A stretch of DNA of 38,058 nt. Origin: JBBIQS01 sp037442205 (GTDB lineage Bacteria; Myxococcota; Myxococcia; Myxococcales; UBA5297). Positions 1-9,175 of this stretch are shown here, piece after piece. The stretch lies in NCBI GenBank assembly GCA_037442205.1, contig JBBIQS010000076.1, positions 1-38,058 of the forward strand, written 5' to 3'. How positions within the stretch are numbered: the first letter of the stretch is position 1; every line of letters begins with the position of its first letter. The position numbers and the translations under genes are program-made. The notes beneath the pieces were generated by a model that did not search any database, was not told the DNA's origin, and saw only the letters and a list, made by a program, of their open reading frames with translations.

Positions 1-37
1 CAGCGTTCGTTCTGAGCCAGGATCAAACTCTCCAATT
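1..37 (-). rRNA. rrs: 16S ribosomal RNA, 5' end only
   Basis: Read on the minus strand, this stretch contains the universal 16S 5' segment (AGAGTTTGATCCTGGCTCAG followed by AACGAACGCTG). The gene continues beyond the left edge, so only the first few dozen bases are present. The mature 5' end is placed near 37 by analogy with other bacteria; the exact processing site cannot be read from sequence. The upstream leader with two promoters lies immediately to the right, so the operon is transcribed leftwards. Confidence 0.97.
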
Positions 38-248
38 GAACTTGGAGATGGACCGTCAAAGAGCGGTCCACTTAATCCGTGGCAACCTGAGCATCTGGCT
101 TAGAGATGCTCCGGTTGTTGGAAGCCTACCTGCCGGCCCAAAGGCCTTCGCAGGCGGTTCCCTCAAAGTAACTGCGTGCTCCGCACTTCTTCTTTCATGC
201 GGATCTGCTATTCAGATTTCAGAGAGCGACTTCGTTTTGCGGCGGCGG
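38..248 (-). promoter_or_regulatory. rRNA leader with boxA-like site and hairpins
   Basis: This is the transcribed leader between promoter P2 and 16S. On the minus strand, CGCTCTTTGACG (54-65) resembles the rrn antitermination boxA core GCTCTTTAA. It sits largely in the loop of a hairpin whose arms are GGACCG (50-55) and CGGTCC (64-69). A second perfect 8-bp hairpin has arms at 89-96 and 104-111 with a 7-nt loop. No protein-coding gene is credible here; the open frames are GC-driven. Confidence 0.6.
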
Positions 249-278
249 CTTATAACCGAGCTGCCTACCGCTTGTCAA
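249..278 (-). promoter_or_regulatory. rRNA operon promoter P2 (proximal)
   Basis: On the minus strand TTGACA (273-278) is followed by 18 bp and TATAAG (249-254). This repeats the architecture of the distal promoter 84 bp further upstream. The direct repeat CGAAGTCGCTC (minus strand) follows both -10 elements, at 284-294 and 224-234, so the two promoter units may have arisen by duplication. Confidence 0.85.
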
Positions 279-332
279 CTACCGAGCGACTTCGCTGCTG
301 CTGCTCGCCGCCGCTCGCCAACGACGGGCGGG

Positions 333-361
333 CTTATACGCAGGCCCGTTCCGGGTGTCAA
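333..361 (-). promoter_or_regulatory. rRNA operon promoter P1 (distal)
   Basis: On the minus strand a perfect -35 hexamer TTGACA (356-361) is followed by exactly 17 bp and a -10 hexamer TATAAG (333-338), one mismatch from TATAAT. This is an almost consensus sigma-70 promoter about 300 bp upstream of the 16S 5' end, as expected for an rrn operon. A GC-rich stretch, possibly a discriminator, follows the -10. Confidence 0.85.
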
Positions 362-579
362 GTTGTCTGCAGAAAAAAGTGCACCGCCGTCCGGATCCCG
401 CTCTCAGCCACCTCGGATCCGTCAGCGGCTCCTGGCCCTGTCGCCGGCCTCCGGCGGGCGCGTTCCTGCTCGTGAGACCGCCGCGTCTCCCGGAGCGCGG
501 ATCTGGCTCTCTCCGAATCCGTGGCACAATCGGCGGCCTTGACGCCGGAGAGGCCCGAAGGACCTCCAGGAGATCCGCG

Positions 580-1032
580 ATGTGGCCGATGTTCGCCCTG
601 CTCCCGCCAGCGATGACCCTGAGCCTGCTGGCTCCGGTCCTCTGGGCGGCCCTGCGCCATCCGGCGGCGCTGCCGCTGTACCTGGTGGCACCGCTCTACC
701 TCGGGATGCTGGCAATGCCCGGGTGTGTCTTCGGCGCCGTCAGCGACAGCTCGGCCAGGTCCGGGCTGCGGCGCGTCTGGGTCCGGGCGAGCGCGCTGCT
801 GGCAGCAGCGGTGAGCCTCGCGGGAGCGACCACCGGGATCTTCCCGCCGCCGGTGGCGCTGGTGGCGACGGCCTCCTTCGTGGCCAGCCTGCTGATGTTC
901 GGGCGCTCGCTCCAGCTTCAGACCGCTCCGGCGGCTCGCGCAGAAGCGCCCGCCCCCCGAGTCGAGGTCGCGGTTCCCTCGGAGAGCGGCGAGGGCAAGA
1001 AGCAGAAGGCCAAGAAGAAGCGGCGCAAGTAG
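580..1032 (+). CDS. small membrane protein with Lys-rich C-terminal tail
   Basis: The product has 150 residues and I recognise no family. The ATG at 580 is chosen because CAGGAG lies about 7 bp upstream and the product then begins directly with a hydrophobic segment; longer in-frame starts would read back into the rRNA promoter region. The first ~110 residues form about four hydrophobic helices, with basic residues (RSGLRRVWVR) between helices 2 and 3. A polar linker and a strongly basic tail (KKQKAKKKRRK) follow, probably cytoplasmic. It is convergent with the acetyltransferase gene, 7 bp away. The function is unknown. Confidence 0.7.
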   Translation: MWPMFALLPPAMTLSLLAPVLWAALRHPAALPLYLVAPLYLGMLAMPGCVFGAVSDSSARSGLRRVWVRASALLAAAVSLAGATTGIFPPPVALVATASFVASLLMFGRSLQLQTAPAARAEAPAPRVEVAVPSESGEGKKQKAKKKRRK

Positions 1033-1039
1033 CTCGCCG

Positions 1040-1561
1040 CTAGCGCCGAGCTGCCTTGGCCTTGCTGGGATTGGGCAGCTCGAGCGTCATCTCGACCATC
1101 GTCGGGCGGAAACCCATCGCGGCGAAGAGCTTCTGCGCTCGGCGATTTGGGGCGGCGGCCTGGAGCACGACCCGCGGTGCGCCCATCTCCGCCAGCGCCT
1201 GCAGCAGCGCCTTTCCCAGCTCCTTGCCGTAGCCGCGCCCCCGCAGCTTCGGGTCGACGATCAGGTCGATCCCTGCACCACACTCGTCGCGCAGGGCATT
1301 CCAGTCGCGCGGCTCGATGCGCCCGTAGGCGTAGCCGACGATCCGCTGGCCGATCACTGCGGTCAGCACCACCGCCTTGCGGTTCCTGAGCTCCTTGCCC
1401 AGCCACCATGCGTAGCCGGCGGCCATGCCAGGCACGACGAAGAATCGCTTCGGATCCCAGTCGTGGTGGGCTCTGGCGAGCGTCGCCCCCAGGCGCCCCA
1501 GGGCAGGCAGATCGGAGCGGCGCGCGCGGCGGACGACGAGCTCGGGTCGGGCGGCAACCAT
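1040..1561 (-). CDS. GNAT family N-acetyltransferase
   Basis: The product has 173 residues and should use acetyl-CoA to acetylate an amine substrate that cannot be named from sequence. The GNAT acetyl-CoA motif A is clear at residues 107-120 (RGRGYGKELGKALL), preceded by a beta strand carrying GIDLIVDP. Motif B follows with N139, the RAQKLF segment and MGF at 149-151. It ends in a short basic tail. The gene is divergent from the TfoX-N gene with a 78-bp gap that should hold both promoters. The start at 1561 has only a weak upstream GGAT, so it is less certain than the family call. Confidence 0.85.
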   Translation of the reverse strand: MVAARPELVVRRARRSDLPALGRLGATLARAHHDWDPKRFFVVPGMAAGYAWWLGKELRNRKAVVLTAVIGQRIVGYAYGRIEPRDWNALRDECGAGIDLIVDPKLRGRGYGKELGKALLQALAEMGAPRVVLQAAAPNRRAQKLFAAMGFRPTMVEMTLELPNPSKAKAARR

Positions 1562-1639
1562 GGATCCGGCATACCACGAAGCCTTCGCGCGGGCTTGGAG
1601 CTATCCTCGAGCTGCCGCTTCCACCCGCCGGAGGTGCCG

Positions 1640-2050
1640 ATGAAGAAGTTCGCCAAAGCGACTCCCTGGATCAAAGAGCTCTTCGCCACCGCCGTCGACG
1701 GGCTCGACCACCAGCCGCGCCAGATGTTCGGCTATCCCTGCGCCTTCGTGAACGGCCAGATGTTCAGCGGCGTCTTCGCCAACTCGATCGTCGTCCGGCT
1801 TCCCGAGGACCAGCGCGCCAAGCTGCTGGCGCTGGGCGGCTCGATCTTCGATCCGATGGGCGGGCGTCCGATGCGCGAGTACATCCAGTTCTCGGACGAG
1901 ATGCTCGAGGACGAGGAGACGCTGCGCGAGTGGGTGAAGCGCGGGTTCGAGTACGCTCGGACCTTGCCGCCCAAGGCGAGCAAGCGGGCGGCAAAGGCAA
2001 AGCCCGCGGCGCGAAGCGCGGCTTCCTCCGTCCGGCCCAGGCGACGGTAG
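1640..2050 (+). CDS. TfoX N-terminal domain protein
   Basis: The product has 136 residues. The ATG at 1640 is preceded by GGAGGT (1630-1635), which decides the start over longer in-frame frames. Residues ~8-105 match the TfoX N-terminal fold: RQMFGYPCAFVNGQMFSG, then FANSIVVRLPEDQRAKLL, then a segment like FDPMGGRPMREY, and a C-terminal helix. TfoX/Sxy proteins regulate competence in gammaproteobacteria, but stand-alone TfoX-N proteins are widespread and mostly uncharacterised, so a competence role is not implied. The last ~30 residues are Ala/Lys/Arg-rich, possibly for nucleic-acid contact. Confidence 0.8.
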   Translation: MKKFAKATPWIKELFATAVDGLDHQPRQMFGYPCAFVNGQMFSGVFANSIVVRLPEDQRAKLLALGGSIFDPMGGRPMREYIQFSDEMLEDEETLREWVKRGFEYARTLPPKASKRAAKAKPAARSAASSVRPRRR

Positions 2051-2055
2051 ACGAC

Positions 2056-5000
2056 TCAGTTCAGGAGGCTGGCGTCGCTGCCGGACCGCTGCGGCGGCTC
2101 GGCATTCTTGGCCACTTCCTCGGCTGCGGCCCGCAGAATCGAATTCAGGGCTCCCTCCGGGTCGCGGAAGAACTGAGGCGTCCAAAGCCGGCACAGCCTC
2201 CAGCCCTGCCCCTCAAGGACCGCCGTCCGGAACAGATCCCACTCGATGCGGTCGCTCGCGCGCGGAAACCTCGTGCCATCGCACAGCAGTCCGACGGTGA
2301 CGCTCTCGGCACGAGTCGGATGGTGCAGCGCAACGTCCACGCAGAAGCCATCGTTGCCCCAGTGGATGTCAGAGGAAATTCCATGCCCCTTCGCCAGACG
2401 CCGTCCCAGCGCCGCAGCGAAGGCTGAAGGAGCTCCGCTGGCGAGCTCGTTGACGACCACCTCCGGGTGGACGCGCGCCTGCGCCAGCCGCTCGTTCGCA
2501 TCCCGATATTCCCGCTCCAATTCCTCGGCCCATTTGAGATAGCTGAAGAGCAGCCACGCACCGCTCGGAGTCTGTCCTGGCCCCGTGGGGGGCAAGGCAG
2601 TGTAGACCTCGCGCGGGATGGACGTGATGAGGTGCACCTCCTTGCGAGCGCGCGTCACAAGGACGTTGAGGCGCCGGCCTCCGCCGGCGCTTCCCAGCGG
2701 ACCAAAGCGCCGATAGAACCGCCCCTTGGGATCCGGGCCGTAGGTGGTGCTGATGATCATGTGGTCACGCTCGTCGCCCTGGACGTTTTCCAGGTTCTTG
2801 ACGAACAACCCCTCAAACGACGCCGACCCTTGCCGGGCGCGCGCCTGCGCGAGCTGGGCCCCGAACGCGGCATCAGCCGCTGCCGCCTCGTCCAGAGCGT
2901 CGACGATCTGGTCGCGCTGACTCAGGTTGAAGCAGGCGATTCCGATCGAGGGCGGCTCCGGCTGCGAGAGCAGCCGGCGGACGACAGCCACCACCTCCTG
3001 GGCTTCGGGCACGTTGACCCGCTTGTCGTAGGTGCCGGCGACCGCGACCAGCCGCAAGGGCGCGACGGTCGCCCGGTTCGAGGGGTGACCAGGGATGGCC
3101 TGCAGACGCGACTCGTAGAAGCTCTGGTTCGAGAACTCGATCAAGTCCGAGTTCTGCGAGCGGTAATGGACGTCGAGGTAGGCCTGCTCGATCTCCAGGT
3201 TCAGCGCGGCGCCCAACAGGTCCTCGACCTCCGCCTGCTGCTCTTCGAAGAGCGCCTGCTCTCCCTCCGGCTCGCTGACCTCGCTCTGCGCCACGGCGCT
3301 CTCGAAGAAGCGCGTCGGCGGCAGCTGCTTGGGGTCGCCGGCGATGACCACTCGCCGCGCCCGAGTCAGCACCGGCAGGGCCTCCTCGAGGCGGCACTGC
3401 GAGGACTCGTCGAAGACCACCACGTCGAACAGCGCCTTGCGGGGAAAGATCTGCGCCACGGTCTCCGGGCTGGCCATCCATACCGGCCGCAGGTCGAACA
3501 GCGGGTCGCCGCCCTCCAACGCCGCTCCGGCGGCGATGACCTGCCGGACCTTGAGCACCCGCTCGCCGCGCAGCATCAGCCGCCGGCGCACCTCGGTGCC
3601 GGCGCCGTTGAGACGGCTGCCCGTCGAGGCGAGGAGCCGCTCCCGCTGCCGCGCAACCCACCGGTGGAGGATGGCGTCTCTCACCAGCGCACGCTTGCGG
3701 GCCTCGAGGTCGCGGTAGCGCCGGTGGATGGCGTCCAGCCCATCGCCGTCCAGAGCCTGCAGCGCCGGCGTCTCGCGGATGCGCCGGGAGATCTCACTGG
3801 TCAGCGCCCCCTTGCGAATCGCCCGCCAGCCAGGCTCCGGCTCGGCCCGCGCTTCCAGCAACTGGCGCACTCCCGCGGAAACCGGCGCCGGCATGGACTG
3901 CAGCGACGCCTCGATGCGCAAGAGTCCTTCCGCGGTCGAGATCCGATCGCGCAGCACCTCGAAGATTGCGCGGCAGGGAGTCCCCACCCGCAGCCCGGCC
4001 TCGAGCTCGGCACGCCAGCTGGCGGCGAACAGCCCGCTGCGCTCCACCTTCATCAGCAGCGCGGCGATCGCCTCCGCGCGGGCTTGCGACTTCTTCAGCC
4101 CGGCGGCCAGGCGGGCGTGGTTGGTGGCCTGCGAGAGCTGCCGGCGCAGCGCCTCGGCCTCGGCGCCGAGGGCGGAAACCGTCTGCAGCTCCAGCAGGAA
4201 CCCGAAGGCCGCGAGCTGCGCCGAGGTGCGCTGGCGCAGCTCCTCATCCGAGATGAGGGGGGCCTGCCCGGCGAGCGGAAGCATCCGCCGCTCGAAGTCG
4301 CTGAGCAGAGTGCGCGCCTTGAGGCCCGAGAGAAAACGTGCCACCCGCTCCACCGTCGCCAGGGAGAAGGTCAACCCGAAACGCGCCAGCACCGCCGCCG
4401 CCTTGAAACGGCGCAACAGGAAGAGGAACGCGAACCAACGTCGCCCGATGCTCAGGTACGAAGCCAGGGCGGCCATCGACGGCAACAGCTCGGTCAACTG
4501 GGGCGGGGCATTGCGGACCACCAGCGCGAGCTGCGGATCGAGAGGCCCGGAGGCCAGCACGTCCACCTCCGGCCGGAGCACGGTCAGCTCTGTGTTGGCA
4601 TCAGAGAGCTTGGCCTGGGGCTCGGCGCTCCAGCGCACCAGCTCCTCCGAATGCCCGGCCTGGACGATCGCCTCCAGCCGCGCCCCGAGCTGCGCGCGGG
4701 CGTCTCCCTGGGCGCTGAGATCGCCTCCGCAGGGGAAGGCCGGGATTTCGGCGGCCAGCGTCTTGTCGGCGAGAGCTGCCGCTTCGACCAGTCCCTCGAT
4801 CTCGGCTCGGTGCTCATCGAGCGGGCGGGCGAGCCAGCCGGAGAGCTGGGCCCCTAGCGCTGGCCGCCAGGGGTTGCCTGAATAGTCCTCCCGTTGGCCG
4901 CGCCGCAGCGTCTCGCAGACCTCTCGCTCATGCTGGGCTACTTCGGCCAACCGAATCCCCTTGAGCTCGGCCGCGGCGGGAGCGTGGGAAGGAGCGATTT

Positions 5001-6444
5001 CGGTCGCCAGCCAATCGCCGGCCAGCTCGTGAAAGCTCGGCTCCGTCGGGCTGGGCCGGTCGGCCAGCGCGCGGTCGTGAGCGCTGAGCTCCTGTTGAGA
5101 CGAGGTGAGCTCGCGATCGACAGCGGCCAGCTCGGCAACTGCCGCTTCGTTGACCTTGGACTCGCTCAGCCCGTCCAGCTGGTTGCGGATGCCGAGGTAG
5201 AGCTCCTTCTGGTCCCGCTGGGCGTCGTGGACCACCGCGCACAGCTCGCCCAGGCCCAGAGCGTCCAGCCGATATTTCACCACATCGAGCGCAGTCCGCT
5301 TGTCGCACACCAGGAGGACCCGTTCTCCTCGGGCGAGGTGATCGCCGATGGTATTGGCGATGGTCTGGGACTTGCCGGTCCCCGGCGGGCCGTGGACCAC
5401 CAACCCCATGGCGCTGCGCGCCAGGCGGACCGCCCGCGCCTGGCAGGGATCGGCCAGCGCCACCAACCGCTCCTCAGCGGGGACACGCACGCCGTGGGCT
5501 GAGCTGGATGGCTGCGAGCCCGCTCCCGCCAGGCTGGAGTCGACCCTGAGGAAGCTCTCGATAGGCCCCTGCGCCGGCTCGCCCTCCACCAGCGCCTCGA
5601 GATCGCGCACCAGGCTCTGGTTCGACAGCGGGAAGAGGCCGAGCACCGCCGCAGGGATCAAGCGCGGCTCCTTGTCCTCGGCGTCCGCCCGCGGCGCGCC
5701 GACCGTGGCCGTCTCGGGGCCGAGCGCAGGCGGGGCTGGCATTTCCAGGGCCCGGCAGACGGAAACCACCAACTCGTTGATCTCGCGCCAAGGATCTTTG
5801 CCCTCTTCATCGGCGAAGAGGTCTCGCAGCTTCTTGCCCGACTGCTGCTCGACCCAAGTGAGCAGCGCCGCATTGGGGATGACGCGATCGATTCCCTCGC
5901 CACAGGCCTCGACCTCGACCGAAGCGGCGCGCCCCTTCTTGACCAGGATCCTCGCCGGCACGAAGGCCACCGGCGCCAACACGCGGCGGGCGGCGCCACC
6001 GCGAGCGCGATCTCCGGCTCGCGGAGGAATCGAGAGCAGCGGGTATCCCAGGAAGAGGACCTGGGCTCCGGTTTCGTGCTCGAAAGAAGCGGCGTCCTCG
6101 GCGATGACCGCCAGCTTCCGCAAGGTGGCCTGCTGCTCCTCGGCGCGGCGGCGCTCGGCCTTCTCGGCATCGGTGAGCTCGCGCTTCTGCCCCTCGGTCG
6201 CAGGCTCCTCCGGTTCGAAGCGGCGGTTGGCCAACGGTGCTGTGTACTTGACCGCCTTGGCGTCGCCGAGAAGGTGGCCGAGCGTCTCGTCCGGCGACGG
6301 GCCGCTCAAGCAGGCGAGCGCATGGAGGTCGATGCGCTGGCGGCTGTTCTGCGGCCGGCAGTTGAGGCTGGGCCCGACCGTCATCGCGGCGTAGAGCCGC
6401 TCGAGCATCTTGGAGAGGAAGCGATTCGGCGTCGGTTCAGCCAT
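2056..6444 (-). CDS. DUF4011-type superfamily I helicase with C-terminal Vsr/MTES_1575-like nuclease domain
   Basis: The product has 1462 residues. The N-terminus is DUF4011-like (early NRFLSKMLERLY segment). A split SF1 helicase core follows: Walker A GPPGTGKS at 352-359, motif II FDESSQ with D1012/E1013, then GDPKQLPPT, and motif VQGDERD near 1217. Long coiled-coil-like regions fill the space between motifs I and II. Residues ~1350-1430 resemble the MTES_1575/Vsr-like endonuclease domain (VDVALHHP, then LLCDGTRF with D1389, then GWRLCRLW). The ATG at 6444 has GGAGGG about 8 bp upstream. This domain order is known from proteins in anti-phage catalogues (Hhe type, from memory). Defence is a plausible role, but general DNA repair cannot be excluded. 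No partner gene is adjacent. Confidence 0.85.
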   Translation of the reverse strand: MAEPTPNRFLSKMLERLYAAMTVGPSLNCRPQNSRQRIDLHALACLSGPSPDETLGHLLGDAKAVKYTAPLANRRFEPEEPATEGQKRELTDAEKAERRRAEEQQATLRKLAVIAEDAASFEHETGAQVLFLGYPLLSIPPRAGDRARGGAARRVLAPVAFVPARILVKKGRAASVEVEACGEGIDRVIPNAALLTWVEQQSGKKLRDLFADEEGKDPWREINELVVSVCRALEMPAPPALGPETATVGAPRADAEDKEPRLIPAAVLGLFPLSNQSLVRDLEALVEGEPAQGPIESFLRVDSSLAGAGSQPSSSAHGVRVPAEERLVALADPCQARAVRLARSAMGLVVHGPPGTGKSQTIANTIGDHLARGERVLLVCDKRTALDVVKYRLDALGLGELCAVVHDAQRDQKELYLGIRNQLDGLSESKVNEAAVAELAAVDRELTSSQQELSAHDRALADRPSPTEPSFHELAGDWLATEIAPSHAPAAAELKGIRLAEVAQHEREVCETLRRGQREDYSGNPWRPALGAQLSGWLARPLDEHRAEIEGLVEAAALADKTLAAEIPAFPCGGDLSAQGDARAQLGARLEAIVQAGHSEELVRWSAEPQAKLSDANTELTVLRPEVDVLASGPLDPQLALVVRNAPPQLTELLPSMAALASYLSIGRRWFAFLFLLRRFKAAAVLARFGLTFSLATVERVARFLSGLKARTLLSDFERRMLPLAGQAPLISDEELRQRTSAQLAAFGFLLELQTVSALGAEAEALRRQLSQATNHARLAAGLKKSQARAEAIAALLMKVERSGLFAASWRAELEAGLRVGTPCRAIFEVLRDRISTAEGLLRIEASLQSMPAPVSAGVRQLLEARAEPEPGWRAIRKGALTSEISRRIRETPALQALDGDGLDAIHRRYRDLEARKRALVRDAILHRWVARQRERLLASTGSRLNGAGTEVRRRLMLRGERVLKVRQVIAAGAALEGGDPLFDLRPVWMASPETVAQIFPRKALFDVVVFDESSQCRLEEALPVLTRARRVVIAGDPKQLPPTRFFESAVAQSEVSEPEGEQALFEEQQAEVEDLLGAALNLEIEQAYLDVHYRSQNSDLIEFSNQSFYESRLQAIPGHPSNRATVAPLRLVAVAGTYDKRVNVPEAQEVVAVVRRLLSQPEPPSIGIACFNLSQRDQIVDALDEAAAADAAFGAQLAQARARQGSASFEGLFVKNLENVQGDERDHMIISTTYGPDPKGRFYRRFGPLGSAGGGRRLNVLVTRARKEVHLITSIPREVYTALPPTGPGQTPSGAWLLFSYLKWAEELEREYRDANERLAQARVHPEVVVNELASGAPSAFAAALGRRLAKGHGISSDIHWGNDGFCVDVALHHPTRAESVTVGLLCDGTRFPRASDRIEWDLFRTAVLEGQGWRLCRLWTPQFFRDPEGALNSILRAAAEEVAKNAEPPQRSGSDASLLN

Positions 6445-6540
6445 GGCGGGCCCTCCTGCGAGGCGCTCGTTCTACCTCAGCCATGGCGCGCAGGCACCGC
6501 GCGGAGAACCAGGAGCGAGCTGCTTCGCGAGCGCTCGTGT

Positions 6541-8280
6541 CTAGAGTCCCTGTGACGCGCAGGCCGCCGGGTCGCCGACGGCGAACCGCGGGACCGGCAC
6601 GGCAGGTCCCTGGGGCAGATAGCGGATCTTCCGCTCCTCGCCGCCTTCGCGAACGGTGAACTCGACTTTCTCTTCGGGCTCGCCGCCGTGCACGCTCCAG
6701 CCGGTCAGCGACTGCCCGTCGCGCAGTCCAGCGAGAGAGGCACTCGAGCCCGGCTCGACTCCCACCACCCGGTAGCTCTGCTTCGAGCGATTGAAATCGA
6801 AGCCAAGATCGAAGCGGCCAAGGCTTCTGAGCTCGCCGGCGAGGCAGGGCCCGAAGGCCTTCGGGTCGATTGGCGCGATCGCGCCGTCGTTCACGATTCT
6901 TTCTATCTCCCCGGCGAACTCCCTCGAGGTGCTCCGCTCGATGAGCTCGATGAGCCTCTTCGTGCCGACCCGCTCCCCGCTGGTGCGCACCTGGGCGACG
7001 AGCTCCCGCATGAAGTCGTCGAGGCCGCGCTTGTTGCCCGAGACGCGCCTGATCTCGCGGTCGACCAGGTAGGCCACCATGTCCCCGCGCCGGTAGGGCA
7101 GCTTCTGGACCGCCTCCGATCTCCAGAAGTCCGCCAGGATTCGCGAATTCGGCTCGCGACTCACCGGCGACAACAGATAGCCGGCAACGGCTTCGTTGAG
7201 GTCATCGACATAGGCGTCGAGCGGAATCAGCCCGGCGCGGTGCAGCAGCCGACGCGCGTAGAAGTTCGTGAACCCCTCGGTGAACCAGTAGACCAGCGGC
7301 CCGGGATCGGCGGCGCGAACCGTTTGCCCGTTCCAGGTGTGGAACAGCTCGTGCCCGAACAACCACTTGAGGCGGTTGCCCAGCTCTCCGGCCAGCGGCA
7401 ATCCGGGCGACAGGAAGGTCGCGAAAGAGTTGGTGAGGCCGGTGCCGCCCATCGATGAAGAGTTGGGACGCTTCTCACCAACCGGAATGACGCTGATCAA
7501 GTAGAAGCCCGGACCCGGGTCCTGGAAGAAGGCGCGCTGGGTCTCGACGACGCGCGCGGCGACCTCGGCCAGCTCGGCGTCGGCGAACGGCCAGGCGCCG
7601 ACGATGCCGAGCGTCACAGTGTTCGCGCCCAGCTGTCGTGAAACCAGCCGCAGGTCGCTCGAGGCGATGAAGACCGCGTGGCGAAAGGCTCCGGTGGTCT
7701 CGAGGACCTCGAGCTCATTCCCCGGTCCAAAGGAGGAAACCACCCTCCAGCCGGACTCGGCGAATCCGCTCCACCGAAGGCCGATCCGCCGCTTGGTCTG
7801 ATCGTCGAGGTGGGCTGGAAAGATGAGTGACGTCTCTCCGATGAGGTGGACCAGGTTCTCCTCGATCAGCGCTCGATAATGGGTCTCGGAGTCCGCGTTG
7901 AAGTCTTGTCGCGTCGACACGAGGAAGTAGCTCAGGGTCAGGCGCTCACCCGGAGAGTGGCGGGCGATCCAGGTGTGGCCAGCGGGATGCTCGACGGCGA
8001 CGGCGCGGCCATCCTCGCCCCGGACGGCGAGTCCGTGCACCTCGTCCTCGGGACGCTCGACCCCGCCCCAGCTTTCGCCAGCGTCGAACAGCGTCTTGCC
8101 GTCGGCCGCTCCCCGCGTCTGCAGGATCACCTTCACCATCATGAAGGGCGTGCGGACCAGCTCCAGGCTGTAGTGCAGCGCTGCCGGCTCTCCCGTGCTC
8201 TCGGGTTTTGGCGCAGGGGTTCGATGAAAGCAGCCCAGCATCAACACGAGCAGAACCACCGTCGAGAACCTCTGTCGCAT
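6541..8280 (-). CDS. M61-family (glycyl aminopeptidase-like) zinc peptidase lipoprotein with PDZ domain
   Basis: The product has 579 residues from the ATG at 8280, which has GAGGA about 7 bp upstream; a TTG two codons earlier is possible. The signal peptide ends in a lipobox (LMLGC), so it is probably a membrane-anchored lipoprotein. The N-terminal half is the beta-rich domain typical of M61. The gluzincin motif HELFH (H310, E311, H314) and the third-ligand helix WFTEGF (E335) are intact, so catalysis is plausible. Residues ~490-560 form a PDZ-like domain (VVGVEPGSSASLAGLRDGQSL), the usual M61 arrangement. The gene is on the same strand as the helicase gene but separated by 96 bp. The physiological substrate is unknown. 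Confidence 0.85.
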   Translation of the reverse strand: MRQRFSTVVLLVLMLGCFHRTPAPKPESTGEPAALHYSLELVRTPFMMVKVILQTRGAADGKTLFDAGESWGGVERPEDEVHGLAVRGEDGRAVAVEHPAGHTWIARHSPGERLTLSYFLVSTRQDFNADSETHYRALIEENLVHLIGETSLIFPAHLDDQTKRRIGLRWSGFAESGWRVVSSFGPGNELEVLETTGAFRHAVFIASSDLRLVSRQLGANTVTLGIVGAWPFADAELAEVAARVVETQRAFFQDPGPGFYLISVIPVGEKRPNSSSMGGTGLTNSFATFLSPGLPLAGELGNRLKWLFGHELFHTWNGQTVRAADPGPLVYWFTEGFTNFYARRLLHRAGLIPLDAYVDDLNEAVAGYLLSPVSREPNSRILADFWRSEAVQKLPYRRGDMVAYLVDREIRRVSGNKRGLDDFMRELVAQVRTSGERVGTKRLIELIERSTSREFAGEIERIVNDGAIAPIDPKAFGPCLAGELRSLGRFDLGFDFNRSKQSYRVVGVEPGSSASLAGLRDGQSLTGWSVHGGEPEEKVEFTVREGGEERKIRYLPQGPAVPVPRFAVGDPAACASQGL

Positions 8281-8405
8281 CGGCAATCCTCGTTTGCAGG
8301 CGCTTGATTCTACTCACGAAGACCGACCCTTGGCGCTTGCGTAACCAGTAGCGGCGGGTCGCCGCCGAGTGCTACCAAGGCACCCTCATCCCACGGGAGC
8401 ACGCG

Positions 8406-9170
8406 ATGACCGACATCCTCCTCGAGCGGCAGGACCGGGTCCTGACCATCCGCTTCAACCGCCCCGCCAAGAAGCACGCCCTCACGCACGCGATGTACGA
8501 CGCGCTCGCCTCGGCGATGGAGTCGGCCGAGGCCGATCCCGAGGTGCGGGTCCTGGTCTTCCGCGGCGACGAGCAGGCCTTCACCGCCGGCAATGATCTG
8601 ACCGACTTCCTCGAGCACCCGCCCACTGGCGAGTCGAGCCCGGTCTTCCGCTTCCTGCGAGCGATCAGCACCGCGTCGAAGCCGATGGTCGCCGCGGTGG
8701 CCGGCCCGGCGGTGGGCATCGGCACCACGCTGCTGCTGCACTGCGACTTCGCCTACTGCGAGCCCAAGGCCCGCTTCGCCCTGCCGTTCGTCAACCTCGG
8801 CCTCACTCCCGAGGCGGGCTCGAGCCTGCTGCTGCCGCTGGCGGTTGGCCCCAAGCGCGCCAGCGAGCTGCTGATGCTCGGCGAGCCCTTCGGCGCCGAG
8901 GTCGCCCGCGAGGCCGGCCTGATCACCGCAGTGGTCGAGCTCGACAAGCTCTTCGCCACCGCCGAGGAGACTGCCCGGAAGCTCGCCCAGAAGCCCTGCG
9001 ACGCGCTCAAGGTCACCAAGGCCCTGCTCAAGCGCAACCTGGCCCCGGCCATCGCCGAGACCATTGCCGTGGAGAGCGCCCGCTTTCTCGAGCGGCTCGA
9101 CTCGCCCGCCGCCAAGGAGGCCTTCCGCGCGTTCTTCGAAAAGCGTGCGCCGGACTTCTCGAAGCTCTGA
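8406..9170 (+). CDS. enoyl-CoA hydratase/isomerase family protein
   Basis: The product has 254 residues, the normal length for the crotonase fold. The oxyanion-hole segments are visible: FTAGNDL in the first half and AGPAVGIGTTLLLHCDF in the second, followed by LGLTPEAGSS, whose Glu is at a position often catalytic in the family. The C-terminal helices end in the usual ESARFLERL segment. The family hydrates enoyl-CoA or shifts double bonds of acyl-CoA; which reaction occurs here cannot be read out. The ATG at 8406 follows a GGGAG about 7 bp upstream. The gene is convergent with the ABC ATPase gene, 5 bp away. Confidence 0.88.
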   Translation: MTDILLERQDRVLTIRFNRPAKKHALTHAMYDALASAMESAEADPEVRVLVFRGDEQAFTAGNDLTDFLEHPPTGESSPVFRFLRAISTASKPMVAAVAGPAVGIGTTLLLHCDFAYCEPKARFALPFVNLGLTPEAGSSLLLPLAVGPKRASELLMLGEPFGAEVAREAGLITAVVELDKLFATAEETARKLAQKPCDALKVTKALLKRNLAPAIAETIAVESARFLERLDSPAAKEAFRAFFEKRAPDFSKL

Positions 9171-9175
9171 GCGCG

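Noticed and set aside
36..542. Short open frames in the rRNA leader
   Set aside because: They overlap clear rrn promoters and leader hairpins and have no ribosome-binding sites or recognisable products.
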